From Bryopsis sp. KO-2023 (taxonomy: Eukaryota; Chlorophyta; Ulvophyceae; Bryopsidales; Bryopsidaceae): 64,000 bases of DNA. This document shows positions 58,787 through 64,000 of the stretch, piece by piece (position 1 is the first letter of the stretch; each line of letters opens with the position of its first letter). The DNA lies in contig BSYQ01000006.1 in assembly GCA_030272585.1 (NCBI GenBank), positions 1,823,001 to 1,887,000 on the forward strand, in the 5' to 3' direction. A program made the position numbers and the translations under genes. Under the pieces are notes generated by a model that was not told where the DNA came from, made no database searches, and was given only the letters and a program-made list of their open reading frames with translations.

Positions 58787-60295
58787 TCACAATGCTTCTT
58801 CTGTTTCATCTGTTTCTGTGGGGGTGTTTTTCCTCGACTGCAATGGATCCCTCAGGCAAGCACCGATCACCCCCGAAAGAAAAAACGTCCCTGCCAGGAA
58901 CAAAATTGCAGGGGTGTAGGTTTTCTGCCGCTGGAGGATGTACCCAGTGATTTGCGGCCCGATGTAACCTCCGAAATTCGAGAACGAGTTGAAAACCGCC
59001 AGCCCCACTGCTTTGGAAGAGCAGGCATATGATGTAGCCAACGATATCAGGATTCCTTGCCCACCCAGCGACCCTGCGATTCCCCCAGTCAGACATACGA
59101 TCCCCAGCACCACCCCCCACGACCCACCGACCTTCGTCAGAACAGGCAGCAGTGCAAACAGCACGGCCCCCACCATGTAGAGAATCCCCATGTGGAGCCG
59201 CCTTTCCCCGACCCTCTGCGAATGCCAGCCGTTGGCAATCCCTACGCAAACTGCCACCAAGAAAGGGACCCCTGTGAGGAGGCCGATCTCGACTGTGCTG
59301 TGGTGGGAGTCCCCTTCTTGGCTGGCAGCACAAGTCCCTCCATGGTCAATCACTTTGTGCAGGCTCCTCCCATCCAGCAGAGTTTCGATCATCAACGGAG
59401 TCCAGAACAGGCAAAAATTGGTGGTCATATCTTTGAGAAACTTGATCAAGGTAACCACCCACAGCCCCGGCAGTTTCACCACTTCCTTTATTTGGGGGAA
59501 TAAACCCAGACCCCACTCATTTTTGTGGTTGTCGGTGCCCTTGAGGGCGATTTCGTTCATCAGCCAGGTGCTTTCCTCCTGGGTCAACCACTTGGCAGTT
59601 TTGGGATCCTTGGGGAAAGAGTACCAGATGTAAAACCCCAGGAAGATGGGAGGCAAACCTTCCAGGAAAAACAGCCACTGCCAGTCTTTGATCGCGAGGA
59701 AGCCACCCAAAGACAGCAAAGCTGCGGCGAAGGGCGCCGCGACGACTTGCGATAACTTCACGCCGAGCTCGGTGATCGTGTAAGGCAGCGTCAGCCGATT
59801 TTCGGGAAAGAAACGAGTGAAGTAGAACCACATCCCTGGGAATGCGCCAGACTCCGCGACCCCAAGCATGAATCTCAGAAAGTAGAATCCCTGGACGTTG
59901 GTGACGAAGGCCATCGAGAGCGCGACGACGCCCCAAAACGTCAGGATGAACCCCAGCCAAAGCGGAGCCCCCACCTTGTACAGAACTATGTTGCTGGGAA
60001 TCTGGAACAGAGCGTAGCCGAGGAAAAGCAGCCCCACGCCGGTCCCGTACTGAGCGTTGTTGATGCCGATGTCACGACAGAAGCTGTCCGCAGCGAGACC
60101 CAGGTTGGTGCGGTCCACGAAGCAGAAAAAAGTCATCCAAAAGCAAACCGGCAGAATCCGCCAAGACACCGTGCTGATGATTGCATCTTGTCGCTCCTTC
60201 GTCAGTGTGAACGTCTCCGAAGACCCGAGCCGCCCAGTGCCCGCCAGAAGCGCGCTGTCAACGAGGTCGGACTCGGATTTCGCCCGAGGCTGCAT
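58787..60295 (-). CDS. MFS transporter, anion:cation symporter (ACS) type
   Basis: A single intronless frame of 502 residues. The cytosolic N terminus (about 45 residues) precedes a typical 12-helix major facilitator. CFVDRTNLGLAAD after helix 1, GYALFQIPSNIVLYKVG and RFMLGVAESGAFPGMWFY match the ACS family (phthalate/hexuronate permeases, fungal allantoate Dal5, TNA1). The central loop has FPKDPKTAKWLTQEE. The substrate is probably a small organic anion or a vitamin such as nicotinate, which cannot be told from the sequence. Every neighbour has several introns, so the lack of introns suggests retrotransposition or horizontal acquisition. A Thr/Glu-rich tail (TPTETDETEEAL) ends the protein. 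Its ATG is 312 bp from the divergent Mpv17-family start. Confidence 0.88.
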   Translation of the reverse strand: MQPRAKSESDLVDSALLAGTGRLGSSETFTLTKERQDAIISTVSWRILPVCFWMTFFCFVDRTNLGLAADSFCRDIGINNAQYGTGVGLLFLGYALFQIPSNIVLYKVGAPLWLGFILTFWGVVALSMAFVTNVQGFYFLRFMLGVAESGAFPGMWFYFTRFFPENRLTLPYTITELGVKLSQVVAAPFAAALLSLGGFLAIKDWQWLFFLEGLPPIFLGFYIWYSFPKDPKTAKWLTQEESTWLMNEIALKGTDNHKNEWGLGLFPQIKEVVKLPGLWVVTLIKFLKDMTTNFCLFWTPLMIETLLDGRSLHKVIDHGGTCAASQEGDSHHSTVEIGLLTGVPFLVAVCVGIANGWHSQRVGERRLHMGILYMVGAVLFALLPVLTKVGGSWGVVLGIVCLTGGIAGSLGGQGILISLATSYACSSKAVGLAVFNSFSNFGGYIGPQITGYILQRQKTYTPAILFLAGTFFLSGVIGACLRDPLQSRKNTPTETDETEEAL

Positions 60296-60607
60296 CTCTC
60301 TGGAAAACCATCACAGCCTGCTCTCATCGACCGTGCTACGGTTTCTTGGATGGTTTGCTACACTCCTTCAATGCCAGCACCCCAGCCGCTGTCCGAAAAT
60401 TGTTTGCACGATAAACTACAGGTTGCGCGCCGGCCGTACCAAGCCCGCTCCTCGTGTTTGTCAGCGAAGTCGCGCGCTCCAGAACAGAACGACAGGGCTT
60501 TGCCAAGTTTTACAAAGTGTGACCGCAACACGTCAGAAAGTGTGACTAACACTGTGAAAGACGATCAGGGGCGCAGCCCAACCCAACACTCGAAGAAAGG
60601 CCGAACA

Positions 60608-62287
60608 ATGTTTGGGAGTTTGGTGAGGTTCGGAGGTCGCCTGCTGTTGGGACCAGGCAAGAAAAATGGGAAGCTGAGGAGGAGATCAGCCAGCACTGGC
60701 GGCGGCGCAGAGTCGACTGCTGGTAGGCCTGGTCCAAACTTTGGGGTGAGCAAAACTGTTGGATTTTTTTTGACCCCCACCTCTGCCTGTTTGGAAGGGG
60801 ACTTTGACCCTCCTACTTCTGAAAACACCACTTGTCAGAAATACGGGTGGGGGGGGTCGACAGATTGACATTCAGATGACCATATGTTGCAACAACCGTA
60901 TATTACATAATAACACAACATATTACATTGAGCATTGACTCCACATTGTGTGGATTTTGGAAGGGTGCTAGACAGGTGCTAGGAGCAGCCGTGGCATGCG
61001 GTAGTTTATCTTTGCTGGGGGATTCCCTGGCGCAATCAATAGCCAGCTTCGAGAATGGATCCAACGTAAGCCACAAATAACTCTCACTTTTCGATCAGTG
61101 TTCATGTTTTAATTCATATTTCAAGAATCCTGGTTGATTACTATTTGGCTGAAACCCCTGTTTAGCTACTGTTCATTAGTGTTGGCCGAATCTAATCTGT
61201 CAGCACATTTCTGGAAAATTATGTCGATGGAAATTTGTCATGCAGGCTTTGTCTGACTTTGACATCATTCGATCGGGGCGAATGGCGTCGTTCGGTTTAC
61301 TGTTTTACGGCCCTTTCCAGCATTATTGGTATGGCCTGTTGGGGTGGCAATTTCCTCTGAAAACCACGTCGCATTTTTTGACAAAGGTAGACGACCAAAT
61401 CAACTGCCGCTTTTCCAAACACCCAACAAAAAGAGTCGAGCTGTTGATTCCCTCCGCACCTCAGAAAATCTTAACCGCATGCTTTAAGAAATTAGGCTTT
61501 TGGCTTTTTTTTTTTTGGGGGGGGGGGAGATTATTGGGGGGAAAAGGATAGGCACTTGATCGATGGTGGCTGTTGAGTTAGCTGTCGAATCTGCATGGCG
61601 TTTGCATCGAACACAGGTTTTTGTTCGATTGAATTCTCCTCTCTGCTGGCTGCTTTCCCAGGTGCTGTTGAATCAAGTCGTTCTCGGACCAATCGTCTGT
61701 ACAACCGTCTTTTCCTGGGTTCTGTTGCTGACTGGCAAAGCCAGAGAATTTCCCAACAAGATGTCCGCCGACTTTTTCCCCACCATTTACAATGGTGAGT
61801 TCAACGCAGAAATGCAGAAAGGGCTCTTTCTTTCTTACTTTTCTTATTATTTTTTTTTAATATGACATGGCTCCTCTCGATTTTCTTGAGAAGCAACCAC
61901 ATTTAAGGGATGGGGGAAAAAAATTATCCTAGTTTTGAGAAAAAGGAGAAGGGGGGGTGGAAGGTCTTTTTGCCTCTGTTTGATCAACAAACCACTTTTT
62001 TTTTTGTTCCTTTTTATTCTTTTTTTCTTTTTTGCATAGAGCACTGCTTACTGTTCCAAAACGAAAAGTTTTGCTCAAGGTAAACTCTCATGTTTCTTTT
62101 TGTTGTTCACCTGGCTTAATGGTAAGAATGTTGTCTTTGCACAGGGTGGAAGTTTTGGGTGCCTGCCGCAGCCATAAATTTCTGGTGCATCCCCCTCCCT
62201 CTTCAAGTCCTGTACATGAGCTCTTGTTCGGTCGTCTGGACAGGCTACCTGTCATACGCATCCAACTCAATGAAGAAACTCGACTGA
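60608..62287 (+). CDS. Mpv17/PMP22-family organelle membrane protein
   Basis: Firm exons, in phase: 60976-61065, 61246-61386, 61662-61794 and 62145-62287. They give LLGDSLAQ, RSGRMASFGLLFYGPFQHYWYG, LNQVVLGPIV and the family signature WKFWVPAAAINFWCIPLPLQVLYMS in short blocks (WKFWVPAA, NFWCIPLPLQ), ending SYASNSMKKLD. A plausible first exon is 60608-60722 (MFGSLVRFGGRLLLGPG), Arg-rich like a mitochondrial or plastid presequence. It leaves one base of phase that does not fit exon 60976 directly, so a small exon between 60723 and 60975, carrying the usual W-Y-L-P-T segment, was probably missed. Family members are four-helix proteins of the mitochondrial inner membrane or peroxisome with channel-like roles. 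Confidence 0.82.
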
Positions 62288-63874
62288 AGTCGACGGACCC
62301 TCCGGTTCTCTTGTTAGTCAGACATCTTTGTTGATCACGTTCCTTATCGATGCTTTGTCAGACATGCAGAAGGCCCCCCCCAGAACAAAGCTAGATGCTG
62401 ACCAATCTCTTGACCACATCTGCAACTGTTTTAAGAAAAAACAGATTTATGCCTTTCAAGAGGTGGATTCCACAGTCTGTCAGGTTTGCACGTTGCGTTT
62501 TCCAACTTGCGTGCCCTTTGGGGTTGCTTGCAAGGAACTGTCATATCTGATGTCATTGTAACCAACCGAGAAATTTGTGCGAAAAGATATATATATATAT
62601 ACATCCATACGGTATATCAAATTGGCGAGTGGTGTGTAGCACGAATGGTGCAAGCAGTTCTCAGGCGGTAAATCAGGCACGAAACGAATCCAAATGTCCT
62701 ATTGAATTTTACCCAAGATGGTATTGTGGAACAGAGACAGGATATTTCTTTGGATAAGCTGCTTGTTAATGATCAAAGACAGCCCGCTCGATTATGGGAG
62801 AGAGAATCAGGGTTGCTGATCAGATGATAAAACACACTGTGCCTCAAGATCGATCAATTAGACTGAATTGAACGAATGTGTGTCGGGAACATATATTTTT
62901 GTTAATTTTCGTTTATTCAATCAAGCGGTTGAGGTGCTTTCGTTGCATGGATTTGGTGGAGAGTGGCATACTCTTTGACAAAGAATTGCTGAACATGGCG
63001 GTATCTGTGCTGATGAAAGTTTTAACTGGGATCTAGAAGTTAGCAAACTCAGAACCTTCAAAGTGCCCCAGGAAAAACAAAATTGAAAATAATAAAAATT
63101 GAAAATCCACCTGCATAAAAATGCGATTAGAAGGTGTTTCACTCAGCGGATCACCCTCCCTTAACCGACCACGGCACGGGGTCGTCAAGTGTTGGATCCA
63201 GTCTGACTCGGCACTTTCAAGCCCTTCACCCAGTCAAAACACACACAGGATTCTGAATTTTACACCAACACCGATCGATCATACTCCGTAAAATACTGAT
63301 TTGAACCACAATATATGTATGCACATGTCCTTCGTTTTCGTTCTTTTTACCCTGTCCCACAGCAACTTGCTGTTTCGTGGCTAGTTCTGGTTTTCTCCCC
63401 CGAATCCCTTTCTCGAGGGGTTTGTTCTTTGATATTCCTCATCGAACCGGGAGCTGGTTTTGCTGAAAATGTTCTTTCAGCAAAAAATATCGAACAAGAA
63501 AAAAGGGAAAAGAAAATTATCAGTTAGGGTGATTCACGAAGAAAGTGAGGGAGCCCCCCAGGGGAGGATGATTAGGAATTATGAGGTTTCTTTTTACGAT
63601 AATTGTGCAGACCCTTTTTCCTTCTTCAGACGGTTGAGATGCTTTTTGTTGCAATTGCAGGGATTAAATGAAAAAAGGAGTTTCATTGATGGGCTTTGAG
63701 TGTCTCGTGTGTCTCAACGTCTCAACCCCGGTTTGGATTCTAGTGCTGTTGAATTCAAGGTGAATCTTTTCCCTTCTGTTTTCCTATCGGTTTTTTAGTA
63801 CAGCTGTCGTTTTGACTTTGAGTTGAAAGGTTTGTTCAAGCTGGTGTGTTCTATGTTGCGGCTGTTGATCAAGT
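62288..63874. other. Gene-free interval
   Basis: No convincing gene. It has a TA microsatellite at about 62587-62601. Short open frames such as 63460-63699 (plus) have no recognisable domain or splice partners. Confidence 0.4.
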
Positions 63875-64000
63875 TCCTCTGTGCGTGCGATATATTTTTT
63901 CTTTCCTTTGATGTCAGGTGCCTGAAAAGGCGAACCAACAGAACCGTCCAAATCATCATGGGAATTATCATCTTATTCTTCTTTGGAAAGGAAAAAATAA
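63875..64000 (+). repeat. Repeat family A, copy A4 (runs off the window)
   Basis: Matches 7510-7636 of A2: TGTGCGTGCGAT, CTTTGATGTCAGGTGCCT, GGCGAACCAACAGAACC and CTTTGGAAAGGAAAAAA in order. It starts inside the element, so its left part is missing. Confidence 0.7.

Overview
The window is nuclear DNA from an intron-rich eukaryote, probably a unicellular alga or other protist. I cannot place it further; a chromerid-like or other complex-plastid alga is only a guess. The evidence is spliceosomal introns with GT-AG ends in almost every gene, a two-domain plant/enterobacterial-type cytidine deaminase, an ARF-family GTPase, a WDR7/rabconnectin-3 beta protein, an ALKBH8-type RRM-AlkB-methyltransferase fusion, an Mpv17/PMP22 protein and long poly-G/poly-C tracts. 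There are no bacterial operons, Shine-Dalgarno sites or CRISPR arrays.

Layout. 1-15.3 kb is a gene-free mosaic of interspersed repeats. I call the families A, B, C and D. B has two long copies in opposite orientation (447-3068 and 9871-12460), a truncated copy (5040-7020) and fragments; each long copy carries a 65-nt tRNA-like hairpin. A has one complete copy (13708-15311), two partial copies and the start of another at the right edge. 16.4-17.9 kb holds a five-exon gene for a small secreted Cys-rich protein with a 60-residue glycine run. 18.8-21.7 kb is again repeats: a 1156-bp miniature LTR retroelement with a 5-bp target duplication, and a 340-bp poly-G-ended miniature inverted-repeat element inserted at TA inside a B copy.

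22.2-62.3 kb is gene-rich: a Q/P-rich nuclear-type protein (minus), cytidine deaminase (plus), a divergent ARF GTPase (plus), an unrecognised K/E-rich ORF (minus), a 15-exon WDR7-like gene (minus), a possible unrecognised gene (minus), a membrane-anchored coiled-coil protein (minus), ALKBH8 (minus), an unrecognised nuclear-type protein (plus), an intronless MFS transporter (minus) and an Mpv17-family protein (plus). Three adjacent pairs are head-to-head with start codons about 190-660 bp apart, so shared promoters are likely. 62.3-63.87 kb shows no gene.

The genes do not form one pathway. WDR7 (V-ATPase regulation) and the ARF protein both suggest endomembrane traffic. ALKBH8 modifies the tRNA wobble uridine, and cytidine deaminase serves pyrimidine salvage. 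Most exon models below were checked by keeping the reading phase across each intron; points where this failed are stated.
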